DNA of 64,000 bases from Bradyrhizobium algeriense. Its GTDB lineage: Bacteria; Pseudomonadota; Alphaproteobacteria; Rhizobiales; Xanthobacteraceae. Positions 1 through 7,983 of this stretch are shown one piece after another; the first letter of the stretch is position 1; each line of letters opens with the position of its first letter. Under the pieces are notes generated by a model. It was given only the letters and a program-made list of their open reading frames with translations, was not told where the DNA came from and made no database searches. The stretch lies in NCBI RefSeq assembly GCF_003062295.1, contig NZ_PYCN01000004.1, positions 124,001 to 188,000 of the forward strand. The letters are read 5' to 3'. Position numbers and translations under genes: made by a program.

Positions 1-589
1 CTTTGAAGCGGTCAATGGTCTCTGCAAGGCGCGAGCACCCGAGGAAGGGATAAATTTCGAGAGGTTCACCCTCCACCGTGTCGACAATCGGGGCATAGTG
101 AAGGACCACGACGGCGCGCCGGCTGTTCACCGTGCGCATGATGTTCTCCAGCCGCATCGCTTCATTCATCGCTTCGGCAACAAACGTCTTGATCGCCGGC
201 TCGCCGAAAGAGCTTAGCATTCGTGGACCAAATCCGCCGACAAAGCCCTTCACGCCAATAAATGCCACGCCATTAACTTCGGCTGCCTGGCCATCGAGCA
301 GGTGTACGCCCGCGTCACAAAGGATTCGCTTCACCTCGTCGGCATGTCCCGACTCGTAATCGTGGTTCCCAAGGACGCCGATTACCGGGACAGAGCAGAC
401 ACGCAGCTCTTTAGCGAGGATTTCCGCCTGTGCCGGAGTTCCGGTATCGGTGAGGTCGCCGCAAAGGACCAGGGCGCCGGCACTCTTCGAGATTGCTTGA
501 AACAATTCGCGAAGCGAGCCCGACTGCCCATCCTTCACATGAAGATCGCCGATGCTTGCAAATGTGAATGAACTTGCATCATCGGTCAT
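1..589 (-). CDS. Metallophosphoesterase (calcineurin-like), 3' end beyond window
   Basis: The reverse strand reads open from an ATG at 589 to the window edge (196 codons). It carries the metal-binding blocks of calcineurin-like phosphoesterases: Asp15-x-His17 (GDLHV), GDLTD at 44-48, GNHD at 74-77 and a later VLHYAP block. The C-terminal GHxH block, if present, lies outside the window. The family hydrolyses phosphomono- or diesters with a two-metal centre; the substrate cannot be read from sequence. There is no signal peptide, so it is probably cytoplasmic. The start overlaps the end of the upstream nucleotidyltransferase-like gene by 11 nt, so the two are probably translated together. Confidence 0.85.
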   Translation of the reverse strand, partial: MTDDASSFTFASIGDLHVKDGQSGSLRELFQAISKSAGALVLCGDLTDTGTPAQAEILAKELRVCSVPVIGVLGNHDYESGHADEVKRILCDAGVHLLDGQAAEVNGVAFIGVKGFVGGFGPRMLSSFGEPAIKTFVAEAMNEAMRLENIMRTVNSRRAVVVLHYAPIVDTVEGEPLEIYPFLGCSRLAETIDRFK

Positions 590-1373
590 TGCCGCACTCG
601 TCTTCGACGTTCAGGAAGCCCCATTTCTCGGTCGCACTTCGGTAATCGGAGCTGGAAAGCAACCGACCGCGGCAGAGTTTCGTCGCCGGTGGCGGACCTT
701 CCCGCTGCCGACTCAATCGTTCAAGAAGATCGTCAAGCAGCCAATCTGGAATGGCATCTCGCTCACTCGGATAGATCCAACGAAACATGAGCAGATGACA
801 AAGCAGTATCTCCCAATGTGGGTTCATGTACATGATCAGGCGCTGCCAATCGATTGCCTCTCGCTGCTTAAGAATGAGATGGACGATATCGACGCCATCA
901 TGACGGTTCCGCTTCTGGATAAACGCCTTGGTCCAGATCAGCTCGGTGGGGTTGATCACAGGCACGCAATGCCCGAGCACTTGAGCCTGTGCTGCATACT
1001 GAAACCACTCTTCCTGAACCGGCACGGCGCCATTGCTGGAACCAAAGATGACGTCAACGAAATCGCGACCGCAGTGAACTTTTCCCAGCCAACTCTCATC
1101 CGCCGATACCCGATTGTTCCGCTGTAGGTGAGAGAGCAGGCGAGGGAATTCCGCGGCAGTCGTAAAAATGTCCAGGTCCTTTGTCGGGCACCGCGCGTGG
1201 GTATAAAGATTTACGGCGTACCCGCCTCCGATCATGAACGGAAGGTCCGATTCGAGGAGATCCCTCAGGACACTTGAATAGAACTGCTCCGTATGGGTAA
1301 GCGACGCGAGCTTGAACGCATCGACATCTGTCGAACATTCCGTACCCGGCGCTGGGCGATCTCGCGCGTGCAC
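579..1373 (-). CDS. Nucleotidyltransferase-like protein
   Basis: The 264-residue protein has the nucleotidyltransferase-fold signature: a Gly-rich turn at 49-51 followed by TKDLDIF with Asp66 and Asp68, and a likely third acidic residue at Asp107 in DFVDVIF. This resembles the minimal nucleotidyltransferase or AbiEii-type group, which transfers NMP to proteins, RNA or small molecules; the target here is unknown. Translation starts at a GTG (1373), the first start in the open frame. Its end overlaps the metallophosphoesterase start by 11 nt, suggesting that one enzyme adds and the other removes a phosphate-containing group, but that is inference. A stand-alone toxin-like role is an alternative. 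Confidence 0.75.
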   Translation of the reverse strand: MHARDRPAPGTECSTDVDAFKLASLTHTEQFYSSVLRDLLESDLPFMIGGGYAVNLYTHARCPTKDLDIFTTAAEFPRLLSHLQRNNRVSADESWLGKVHCGRDFVDVIFGSSNGAVPVQEEWFQYAAQAQVLGHCVPVINPTELIWTKAFIQKRNRHDGVDIVHLILKQREAIDWQRLIMYMNPHWEILLCHLLMFRWIYPSERDAIPDWLLDDLLERLSRQREGPPPATKLCRGRLLSSSDYRSATEKWGFLNVEDECGNDR

Positions 1374-1660
1374 TGATCACTCCCATTTGGTCCTGAATAC
1401 TAATCGGCGCGCATCGTGGAAGTTCCTTTGAGTTCCGAGTTGAACGACTCGGCGCGAACGGCCGGGCGCGTGCGAAAGAGCAGGACAAACGCTTCCTAGC
1501 GACGCGCGCTCGCGACGAAAGGTGGCGGATGTCCTTCAAATTCGTCTCGAGAGGCAAACGGTCACGCACTGCGAGCGCGCTTCAACATTGCAATAACAGC
1601 GGCGATGACCTGGCGCGATCACTCTCAAAACGAACGGTCGCCGCAATCATTCCGATAGTC

Positions 1661-1867
1661 TCATCCAGGCGGCTGCAACCCCGGCGAAGTCAGCCATTCG
1701 TCGATATGAGCGGCATCGCGCGCCTTCTTCAAAAGAAAGTCTCGATCCTCTAAAAGAAGATCTCGATCCTCTCCCGGCGGCAGACGCTCGGCTTGCCTTC
1801 TGACCTGCTCGGCTTCTCGGAGAAGGCTCTCTTCAATCGAGGTCGAGGGCCTGCTACGGTGCTTCAT
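1661..1867 (-). CDS. Small charged hypothetical protein (68 aa)
   Basis: A short acidic/basic helical protein whose layout (REAEQVRRQAERLPPGEDRD, then a C-terminal EWL-SPGLQPPG) matches small conserved proteins that I recall from Bradyrhizobium; no function is known. A GGAGG lies 7 nt upstream of the ATG at 1867. A 21-bp in-frame tandem duplication (1730-1771) gives two copies of the heptad EDRD-L/F-LL, lengthening the helix compared with the usual form. No membrane segment or signal peptide is visible. Confidence 0.6.
   Translation of the reverse strand: MKHRSRPSTSIEESLLREAEQVRRQAERLPPGEDRDLLLEDRDFLLKKARDAAHIDEWLTSPGLQPPG
1730..1771. repeat. Two tandem 21-bp units inside a small CDS
   Basis: Units 1730-1750 and 1751-1771 match at 18 of 21 positions. 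They encode two heptads on the reverse strand and keep the reading frame. Confidence 0.8.
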
Positions 1868-2068
1868 GAGGGGCCTCCGTCGTTTCGGTTCCCCGCCCGA
1901 GGCCCATTGATAACCCCGCTGACCAGGGCCGGGTTCCCTCTCCGCACGGTAGGAGCATCATGTTGATCGGCATGCTATCGGGCGCTTTCCCAGGCGCTAC
2001 GTGCCTGCGCTCGAATTGCAGAATTGAACGGGATTTCCCTTCCTCCATCGCGGTCCTATCAGACCAGA

Positions 2069-2224
2069 CCTTTGCTGGGTTTTTTGCTTCAGGAGTTCGG
2101 TACCATCCCTACCATTGGCGATAGAATTGATGTTAAGGGATGGCGATTCGAAATCGTCGACCTCGACGGCAGGCGCATAGACAAGGTTTTGGTCAGCTGG
2201 CTTGGAGCCTCAATAAATGCTTGA
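2069..2224 (+). pseudogene. C-terminal remnant of a CorC/HlyC-type (TlyC) protein
   Basis: The frame ending at 2224 encodes a stretch with EFGTIPTIGDRID, GWRFEIVDLDGRR and IDKVLV. This is the pattern of the CorC/HlyC transporter-associated domain that closes CBS-domain hemolysin-type proteins. Nothing upstream encodes the DUF21 membrane part or the CBS pair. An ATG at 2024 opens the same frame, but the first 15 or so codons do not look like the family. The run of six T near 2080 looks one base too long: removing one T would give the expected TFAGFLLQ reading. I read it as a decayed 3' fragment and not an expressed gene. Confidence 0.55.
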
Positions 2225-2225
2225 T

Positions 2226-2342
2226 AGCTGCTCCTGGCACCTTGAGACATGTCCGCCTATCCTGAGAATGTCCGTTCGCCGGGGTAGACCGGAAGTCGCC
2301 GTCATCCGGTCTAACCGACGCGATTGACTCCAAACGGACATC
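2226..2342. repeat. Dispersed repeat family A, copy 1
   Basis: This copy shares with those at 5113, 6311 and 7645 the blocks GGCAC-TT-AGACATG-CCGCC, GAGAATGTCC, CGGGGT-GACCGGAAGTC and GACGCGATTGA. It lies between the CorC remnant and a small membrane protein gene. Its short open frames look like chance products. Confidence 0.65.
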
Positions 2343-2391
2343 CGACCAGAGACGCCCCGCAACGCTAGGTCTGGAAATGTTCGTCTTTCTG

Positions 2392-2601
2392 CTAATTCGT
2401 TCGCGGACTTGCAGCGACTAGGTAGAGCCCGACCACCAGACAAATGATGGCGGTCACGAGAAGGCCAGCCAAGACCTTCTCTGAACCAAAGGATAGACTG
2501 ACGGTGTACATGTGGTCCTTCCACACGATCCATCCGGCCACGACGAGCACCACGGGCAATACCCCTAAGACGAGAAGCGCTATCCCGATTGGCCTCTGCA
2601 T
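2392..2601 (-). CDS. Small two-helix membrane protein (69 aa)
   Basis: Starting at the ATG at 2601, the product is a short basic N-terminus, a hydrophobic helix (about residues 5-24), a loop of about 22 residues, and a second helix (about 43-63). A longer in-frame start at 2772 would run through the upstream gene and is unlikely. The gene lies 10 nt after the stop of the zinc-ribbon gene on the same strand, so the two probably form an operon. The family was not recognised. Confidence 0.5.
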   Translation of the reverse strand: MQRPIGIALLVLGVLPVVLVVAGWIVWKDHMYTVSLSFGSEKVLAGLLVTAIICLVVGLYLVAASPRTN

Positions 2602-2611
2602 TTGCGATGTC

Positions 2612-2809
2612 CTAGTTTTTGCCCGGCTCCGGGATGATGCCCATTTCGCTGAGCATTCCCTTCCATCCGCAGTTCGGACACTGAACAGCAGCTCTTTCAT
2701 CATCGTGAGCATTTGCGCCTTCCTGATAATCAAAACCAGGGCTTCGGCATTTCGGGCAACAACCCACGCCAATTCGTTTGACGATCTTTTCCCAAGCCAT
2801 TTCGTTCAT
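2612..2809 (-). CDS. Small zinc-ribbon protein (65 aa)
   Basis: Two Cys pairs, CCPKC near residues 17-21 and CPNC near 44-47, form a rubredoxin-like or zinc-ribbon knuckle. The start is placed at the ATG at 2809 (MNEMAWEK); an ATG at 2800 is also possible. A longer frame upstream would read into the IS1182 end and is rejected. The following membrane-protein gene starts 10 nt downstream. Zinc ribbons of this size often bind nucleic acid or a partner protein, but no specific role can be given. The IS element lies immediately upstream and may have displaced the native promoter. Confidence 0.55.
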   Translation of the reverse strand: MNEMAWEKIVKRIGVGCCPKCRSPGFDYQEGANAHDDERAAVQCPNCGWKGMLSEMGIIPEPGKN

Positions 2810-2869
2810 TCCAGCCCAAGGCGACCTCTTTCCTATCAGGCCAAGCCCGCGATGTCGCCTCCTGACCCT

Positions 2870-4436
2870 GGCTGTGTGAAAACGCTGCACTTGATGTGAT
2901 TCGTGCGATATGATTCCCGCACGATTTGCGGGGGGCTCGGATGAAGCGCTTCATTGAGGGTGCGGATCGTGGGCAGAGCATGCTGTTTCCTGAATGCGTG
3001 GAAGACTGGATCGGCGAGGACAATCCAGTTCGCGTCATCGACGTCCTCGTCGACGGCCTCGATCTGGCCGAGCTTGGGTTCGGCGGGGTCGATCCCGAGG
3101 CAACCGGCCGGCCGTCGTACCACCCCTCGATTCTCCTCAAGCTGTACATCTACGGCTATCTGAACCAGGTGCAGTCGAGCCGGCGGCTCGAACGAGAAGC
3201 CGGACGCAATGTCGAGGTCATGTGGCTGCTGGGTCGGCTTGCGCCTGATCACAAAACGATCGCGGACTTCCGCAAAGACAATGGCCTGCGCTTCGCAAGG
3301 TATGTGCGCGCTTCGTCGAACTCTGTCGTGAGATGGGTCTTCTCGCGACGACGAGCGTTGCCATCGATGGCAGCAAGTTCAAAGCCGTGAATAACCGGGA
3401 CAAGAACTTCACACGGGCGAAGGTGGAACGGCGGCGGGCCCAACTTGAGGAGAGCGTCGCGCGCTATCTGAGCCAACTTGACACGGCCGACCGGCAGGAG
3501 CCGACGGAGGCGCTGGCCGCGAAGGTGACAAGACTTACCGAGAAGCTCACAAAACTGAAGGAGGAGATGGGCAAGCTTGCCGTCTACGAGAGGCAGATGC
3601 TTGCGTCACCTGACCAGCAAATCTCGCTGACCGATCCTGACAGCCGTTCGATGGCGACGAGCGGCCGCGGCTCCGGCGTCGTCGGCTACAACGTGCAGGT
3701 CGCCGTGGATACCAAGCACCACCTGATTGTGACGCATGAGGTAACGAACAGCGGTTCAGATCGGGCTCAATTGGCGAGTGTGGCCAAGCAGGCGAAGGCC
3801 GTTCTACAGACCGAGACGCTCGAGGCTGTTGCCGATCGCGGCTACTTCAGCAGCGTGGAGATCCTCGCCTGCCACGAGGCCGGCATCACAGTAACTCTGC
3901 CCAAGCCGCAGACGTCTGGCGCCAAATCGGATGGGCGTTTCGGCAAGCAGGACTTTGTCTATTTGCCGGAGGAGGACGCCTATCGCTGTCCGGCTGGAGA
4001 GCAACTGCCATATCGCTTCACAAGCGAGGAAGATGGCAAGCGGATAAGACGTTACTGGACCAACGCTTGTCAAAATTGTTCGCTCAAGTCCCAGTGCACG
4101 ACAGGGCCAGAGCGGCGGATTCCACGATGGGAGCATGAGCACCTGCTCGACGCCGTGCAGCAGCGCCTTGATGCGAACCCGCTCGCCATGCGCCAGCGTC
4201 GCGAGACGGTCGAGCATCCGTTCGGCACGATGAAGGCCCGCATGGGGGCGACACACTTCCTCACCAAAACGCTTCCAAAAGTAGCTGCCGAGATGGCTCT
4301 CTCGGTCCTGGCCTATAATCTGACGCGGGTCATGAACATCGTCGGGACCAAGCCGCTGATGGCTGCGGTCGCGGCCTGAGACCGAACGAGTCCTGGCTTC
4401 TCACCAACTTCCCTGGAAGAGCGTTTTTACACGACC
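2870..4436 (+). mobile_element. IS1182-family insertion sequence
   Basis: An element of about 1.57 kb with imperfect terminal inverted repeats. The left end at 2870 reads GGCTGTGTGAAAACGCT, and the reverse complement of the right end at 4436 reads GGTCGTGTAAAAACGCT; 14 of 17 positions match. The single transposase gene covers most of the interior and is interrupted by a frameshift. I saw no convincing target-site duplication. The right boundary is set from the repeat match and could move by a few bases. Confidence 0.75.
2941..4379 (+). pseudogene. IS1182-family transposase, frameshifted
   Basis: The N-terminal part (2941 to about 3290) has the family opening: MKRFIEGADRGQSMLFPE, a GRPSYHP block and LLGRLAPDHKTIADFRKDNG. 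After about 3290 the frame changes to -1 and continues ARFVELCREMGLL, then VAIDGSKFKAVN (a catalytic Asp) and on to VEHPFGTMKARMG (the catalytic Glu). Restoring one G in the CTGCGCTT stretch near 3287-3292 would rejoin the frames as LALRKVCARF. No slippery heptamer is evident and I do not know of programmed frameshifting in this family, so the copy is probably inactive unless complemented in trans. Confidence 0.8.
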
Positions 4437-4507
4437 AAGACCCAACGCGGAAGTCAGGCGCCTTCCGTCTTCATTGGCCACCGACGCGCGGAAACTTGTT
4501 GGCGCTC

Positions 4508-4996
4508 TTACTCGGGGCAGCCATTGGACAGGCGGATGTTCTGAAGGCGAACGTTGTTCTGGCCTGGGATTAGAACAACCCGCTCGACTTCGAGAAGCTT
4601 GGCGTCGCGAAGGCTGAAGAGAAAGCGGACGCCCAGATGCGCCGGCAAGCCCTCTGGAGATGGCGAGTCGCGGAACTGAACTCCGATATAATGCGGCACT
4701 ATCGACTCGTCATGATACCAGGAGCCTGTGATAAAAAGGCTGCGAAAGGAGCCACTCGAAACCAGCCTTAGTAAGCATGGTTGAACGCGGGTTTCCCCTC
4801 CAGAGGACAGGAAGTTCAGTTGCTGCAAGGTCCCCGCATCGGCTTCTGAGAAGGCAACGTGTAGGCGCGTTGTCTGATAGGCCGACGGAAGCTCCGGGAT
4901 GACGCCATCCGCGTGGACGGAAAGGATACGATCCTGGTGCGCAAATGCCGCGGTGGCGATCACCATAAAAGCGACAAGAAGCGTGGTGCGTTTCAT
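4508..4996 (-). CDS. Secreted hypothetical protein (162 aa)
   Basis: An N-terminal Sec signal is clear: MKRTT, a hydrophobic stretch, then AAFA with cleavage before HQDR. The mature part has two Cys (in QPCLL and SNGCPE) that could form a disulfide. It is rich in beta-type sequence. No family was recognised. The gene is isolated, with the IS element on one side and a repeat copy on the other; its product is predicted to act in the periplasm or outside the cell. Confidence 0.6.
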   Translation of the reverse strand: MKRTTLLVAFMVIATAAFAHQDRILSVHADGVIPELPSAYQTTRLHVAFSEADAGTLQQLNFLSSGGETRVQPCLLRLVSSGSFRSLFITGSWYHDESIVPHYIGVQFRDSPSPEGLPAHLGVRFLFSLRDAKLLEVERVVLIPGQNNVRLQNIRLSNGCPE

Positions 4997-5112
4997 TGGC
5001 TTGACATTCGATCACAGTTGCTGCGGCACGCGGGTTCGTCCGCGGCGCAATGCGGACTGCCTCTAGCACGAGACGTCTTATTTTGACGATCTCAGAGTCC
5101 GGAAATGGCACT

Positions 5113-5214
5113 TTTCGGAAGTGGTGGTCCCGATGCGTGATGTCCGCAGTTGGGTGAAGACCGGAAGTAGTCGGCCGACGACCAAGATGACGCGATTGAC
5201 CCACTTCAGACATT
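5113..5214. repeat. Dispersed repeat family A, copy 2
   Basis: It shares GAAGACCGGAAGT and GACGCGATTGACCCA with the copies at 2226 and 6311. It occupies most of the gap between the secreted hypothetical gene and the hydrolase; the rest of 4997-5299 shows nothing else that I can assign beyond a possible promoter. Confidence 0.6.
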
Positions 5215-5299
5215 GGCTTTGGGCAGCCGAAAACTCGACACAATTCTATCGTCGGTGGGTTGATCAATTCTCTTGGCTGAATTTTTGGGGGCGGTTTTG

Positions 5300-6286
5300 G
5301 TGCTCAAAAAGTATTTTGCTTTTGCCTTGGTCCTTTGTTGTTTGGTCTCTCCTGCCGAGGCAGCAGGCATCCAGCTTATCGACTCAGGCCCCGGCTTGGC
5401 TGGCGCTATTTGGTATCCATGCGTAGGTGAACCGAAAGATGTAGCACTCGGCAAACTTGCGCCTCCCGTCGATATCGCTTTACCTGGCGTAAAGAATTGT
5501 CCCGTCGTTGGGGCGAAGTTGCCGCTTGTTATTTTCTCTCACGGTCGGGGCGGTTGGTTCGGCGGTCACAATGATACTGCAGAGGCGTTGGCCAACGCTG
5601 GCTTTGTAGTCGCAGCCGTCAATCATCCCGGCGACAGCGGTAGCGATTCTTCGCAGCGAGACAGCTTGTCCGTCCTGGCGTCACGTCCGGCGGATATGAT
5701 CCGCTTGCTCGATTTCATGTTGAGTAGCTGGAAGGACCGAGCCGCCATCGATCCCGCCAAAGTCGGTTTCTTCGGCTTCTCCGCCGGTGCCTATACAGGC
5801 CTGGTGTTGGCGGGAGGAAATCCGGATTTCCGCAGGATAGCGCCTCTCTGTACGGAGTCGAACAAATCGAGAGGTTGCGAACAGTTTCGCAACAACGACA
5901 TTCCATCCAACCTGCCGCATGAGCCCCGAATCCGGTCCGCTGTGCTTGCCGATACCGCAGTGAACTTTGCATTTACAAAGGAAGGCTTGGCCGGGGTCCA
6001 AATCCCGCTGCTGATCTGGCGATCTGAGTTGGGAGGTGGAGGCGTGGACCCGAAAAATTCGCTACTCACCGCCAACAATCTTCCGGGCAAACCAGACATT
6101 CGCACCGTGCCGGCCAATCACTTTGCCTTCCTGCCACCGTGCCCACCGCAACTCGCAACGGCGGTGCCGCGCATCTGCACCGACCTGCCCGCTGGCTTCG
6201 ATAGAGCGGCCTTTCATCGCGATTTCAACGCGAGCGTTGTGACGTTTTTTCGGGATAGTTTGGCTAGTGATGGCGCAGCTCGCTAA
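5300..6286 (+). CDS. Secreted alpha/beta hydrolase, dienelactone-hydrolase-like
   Basis: A 328-residue alpha/beta hydrolase with a signal peptide (MLKKYFAFALVLCCLVSPAEA). The fold signatures are LVIFSHGRGG (oxyanion region), VNHPGDSG, and a nucleophile elbow GFSAG within KVGFFGFSAGAY; a late NHFAFLPPC supplies a plausible catalytic His. It resembles the predicted dienelactone hydrolases of COG4188, which cleave esters or lactones; the substrate is unknown. The GTG at 5300 is chosen because it is preceded by GGGGGCGG and begins directly with the signal peptide; a TTG at 5273 would add nine residues. Six Cys in the mature chain suit a periplasmic enzyme. Confidence 0.75.
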   Translation: MLKKYFAFALVLCCLVSPAEAAGIQLIDSGPGLAGAIWYPCVGEPKDVALGKLAPPVDIALPGVKNCPVVGAKLPLVIFSHGRGGWFGGHNDTAEALANAGFVVAAVNHPGDSGSDSSQRDSLSVLASRPADMIRLLDFMLSSWKDRAAIDPAKVGFFGFSAGAYTGLVLAGGNPDFRRIAPLCTESNKSRGCEQFRNNDIPSNLPHEPRIRSAVLADTAVNFAFTKEGLAGVQIPLLIWRSELGGGGVDPKNSLLTANNLPGKPDIRTVPANHFAFLPPCPPQLATAVPRICTDLPAGFDRAAFHRDFNASVVTFFRDSLASDGAAR

Positions 6287-6310
6287 CTTTGTGGGATTGC
6301 TGGAATGACC

Positions 6311-6406
6311 GCTGTTGGCACCTTTGAGACATGCCCGCCTGTCATGAGAATGTCCTTTCACCGGGGTGGACCGGAAGTCGGGTTAAATCGACGCGATTGA
6401 CCCAAA
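6311..6406. repeat. Dispersed repeat family A, copy 3
   Basis: This is the closest match to copy 1: TTGGCACCTTTGAGACATG, GAGAATGTCC, CGGGGTGGACCGGAAGTCG and CGACGCGATTGACCC. The remainder of 6287-6603 holds no gene that I can support. Confidence 0.7.
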
Positions 6407-6603
6407 AAATGCGACGTCACGCAGCACTTAGGCGGATCGCTTCCAAGCGTCGACAGGCCGACACCAGAATGGTATAAGCCCGGCTTCCATCTAGGATTTC
6501 CCGATGTTGATCAGGATTATTTCCGAGTTCTGAGCCGATAACGCGCCGCCGGTCCATCGCAGGATGGACTCGACGAGTACATTCACGGCACGGAGCGATC
6601 CAG

Positions 6604-7929
6604 ATGGCTTCATCATCTCTTCCGGTTCTCTATTCAACGCCGCGCGCAGAGGCGGTGGCGGATTTTGTCTCAATGCACTACGACTTGCCCGGCTCGATTG
6701 CGTGCAAGCTGTTGCGCCGCGGCTTCAACGACACCTTCGAGGTTCGGACCAAGAACGGCGAGCGTTTCATTTTTCGCATCTCAACGCGACGCGCGCGCGG
6801 TGACGCCGACGTTGCCTCGGAAACCGCGTTTCTCGCTCATCTGGACAGCCAGGGCATTCCCGTGGCTGCCGCCATTCCGATGCGTGACGGATCGCTTTTT
6901 ACGTCGGCATTTTTTCCGGAAGGTCAGCGTCCCGCTGTCCTGTTCCGCTATGCAGAAGGACGCCCGTCTCAGGCAGGAAGTTCCGCCGCCGACGCAAGAG
7001 CAAACGGGGTGACCCTGGCGCGGATTCATGATGTCGCCGGCAGCTTCGCCTCAGGCGACGAGGGCCGCTACCGGCTCGACATTGACCATCTGCTGCACAG
7101 ACCCTTATCCGCCATATTGGCGCTTGAGGATCTCAGCGATTCCGTGCGCACAGGGTTGGTCGATTTGACTGGGCGATTGTCAGCTGGGTTCGCGGAACGG
7201 GACGGACTTTCCTGGACGCGCTGCCACGGTGATTGCCACGGTTACAACGCCGTCGTTGCGCTGCAGGGACCCATGGCCGGCCAAGCGGTCTTCTTCGATT
7301 TCGACGATGGCGGTCCGGGATATCTGGCTTACGATGTCGCGGTATTTCTCTGGCGTTGTGTTACGTTCGGGCGAAAGCAACACGCATTCTGGCACGCCTT
7401 CATTGAAGGCTATCGCACGATACGCGAAGTGCCGCCTGCGGATCTTGAAGCCGTGCATCTTTTCGTTCCCATCCGTCACATCTGGCTTATGGGGGAGTAT
7501 GCCAGTCGTATCCACGAATGGGGCAGGCAAGCCGCGGCCGCTGATTGGATCGCCGCACAGCTGGATTTCATGCTGTCGTGGGAAAGGAGAAACTGGCGCC
7601 AGGGCTGTTCTGAGCAAATCGGATTCTCTGGGGCAAAGGCCCCTATGTCGCTTGTTGGCACTTTTCAGACCTGCCGATCCTCGCAGCGAACGTCGGCTTT
7701 GAGGGGTAAAGCGGAAGTGGCGCGGGCGTCGCCAAACCGGCGCGAGGACGGAGAAGTCAGTGGAGCCGTTCTCGCCGGGTGTGAGGCCGTCGTGAAGGTC
7801 GTTAAACCTCATGAAGCGCGCAGCGAGTTCAACTTCAGTCGAGCGGCTAGCGCTTCGGCTTCCTTTTGGGTTCCTTCAGAAGCATCCGTTGCGCCCTCAA
7901 CTCCGCACGTTTCTTTATCTCGGCCTTGA
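6604..7929 (+). CDS. APH-type phosphotransferase with repeat-derived C-terminal tail
   Basis: Residues 1-335 form an aminoglycoside phosphotransferase/choline kinase-type enzyme: HGDCHGYN at 208-215 (catalytic loop) and FDFDDGG near 231-237 (Mg-binding Asp). Relatives phosphorylate amino sugars, homoserine or other small hydroxyl compounds; the substrate is not evident. From about residue 348 the frame runs into a copy of dispersed repeat A (MSLVGTFQTCRSS) and on through low-complexity sequence to residue 441. The native stop was probably near codon 335, so the last 95 or so residues look acquired. The start at 6604 is the first ATG in a good coding context. Confidence 0.8.
   Translation: MASSSLPVLYSTPRAEAVADFVSMHYDLPGSIACKLLRRGFNDTFEVRTKNGERFIFRISTRRARGDADVASETAFLAHLDSQGIPVAAAIPMRDGSLFTSAFFPEGQRPAVLFRYAEGRPSQAGSSAADARANGVTLARIHDVAGSFASGDEGRYRLDIDHLLHRPLSAILALEDLSDSVRTGLVDLTGRLSAGFAERDGLSWTRCHGDCHGYNAVVALQGPMAGQAVFFDFDDGGPGYLAYDVAVFLWRCVTFGRKQHAFWHAFIEGYRTIREVPPADLEAVHLFVPIRHIWLMGEYASRIHEWGRQAAAADWIAAQLDFMLSWERRNWRQGCSEQIGFSGAKAPMSLVGTFQTCRSSQRTSALRGKAEVARASPNRREDGEVSGAVLAGCEAVVKVVKPHEARSEFNFSRAASASASFWVPSEASVAPSTPHVSLSRP
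7645..7725. repeat. Dispersed repeat family A, copy 4 (inside the phosphotransferase frame)
   Basis: GTTGGCACTTTTCAGACCTGCC, AACGTCGGCTTTGAGGGGTAAAGCGGAAGTG follows the layout of the other copies but in the form usually seen in Bradyrhizobium intergenic regions, as I recall it. Here it is translated as the C-terminal tail of the upstream gene. Confidence 0.65.
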
Positions 7930-7983
7930 TCTTAGCAATCAAGGTCTTCGCTTCAGGTGGGCGTACTTTGAGGGTTGAACCCA

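Noticed and set aside
3280-3340. Programmed -1 frameshift in the IS1182 transposase
   Set aside because: No slippery heptamer followed by a hairpin is visible, and one restored G gives the family sequence, so a mutation is simpler.
4710-5267. 185-codon reverse ORF reading MSEVGQSRHLGRRP within it
   Set aside because: That part is the translated family A repeat, and the rest is antisense or out of frame with the secreted protein gene at 4508-4996.
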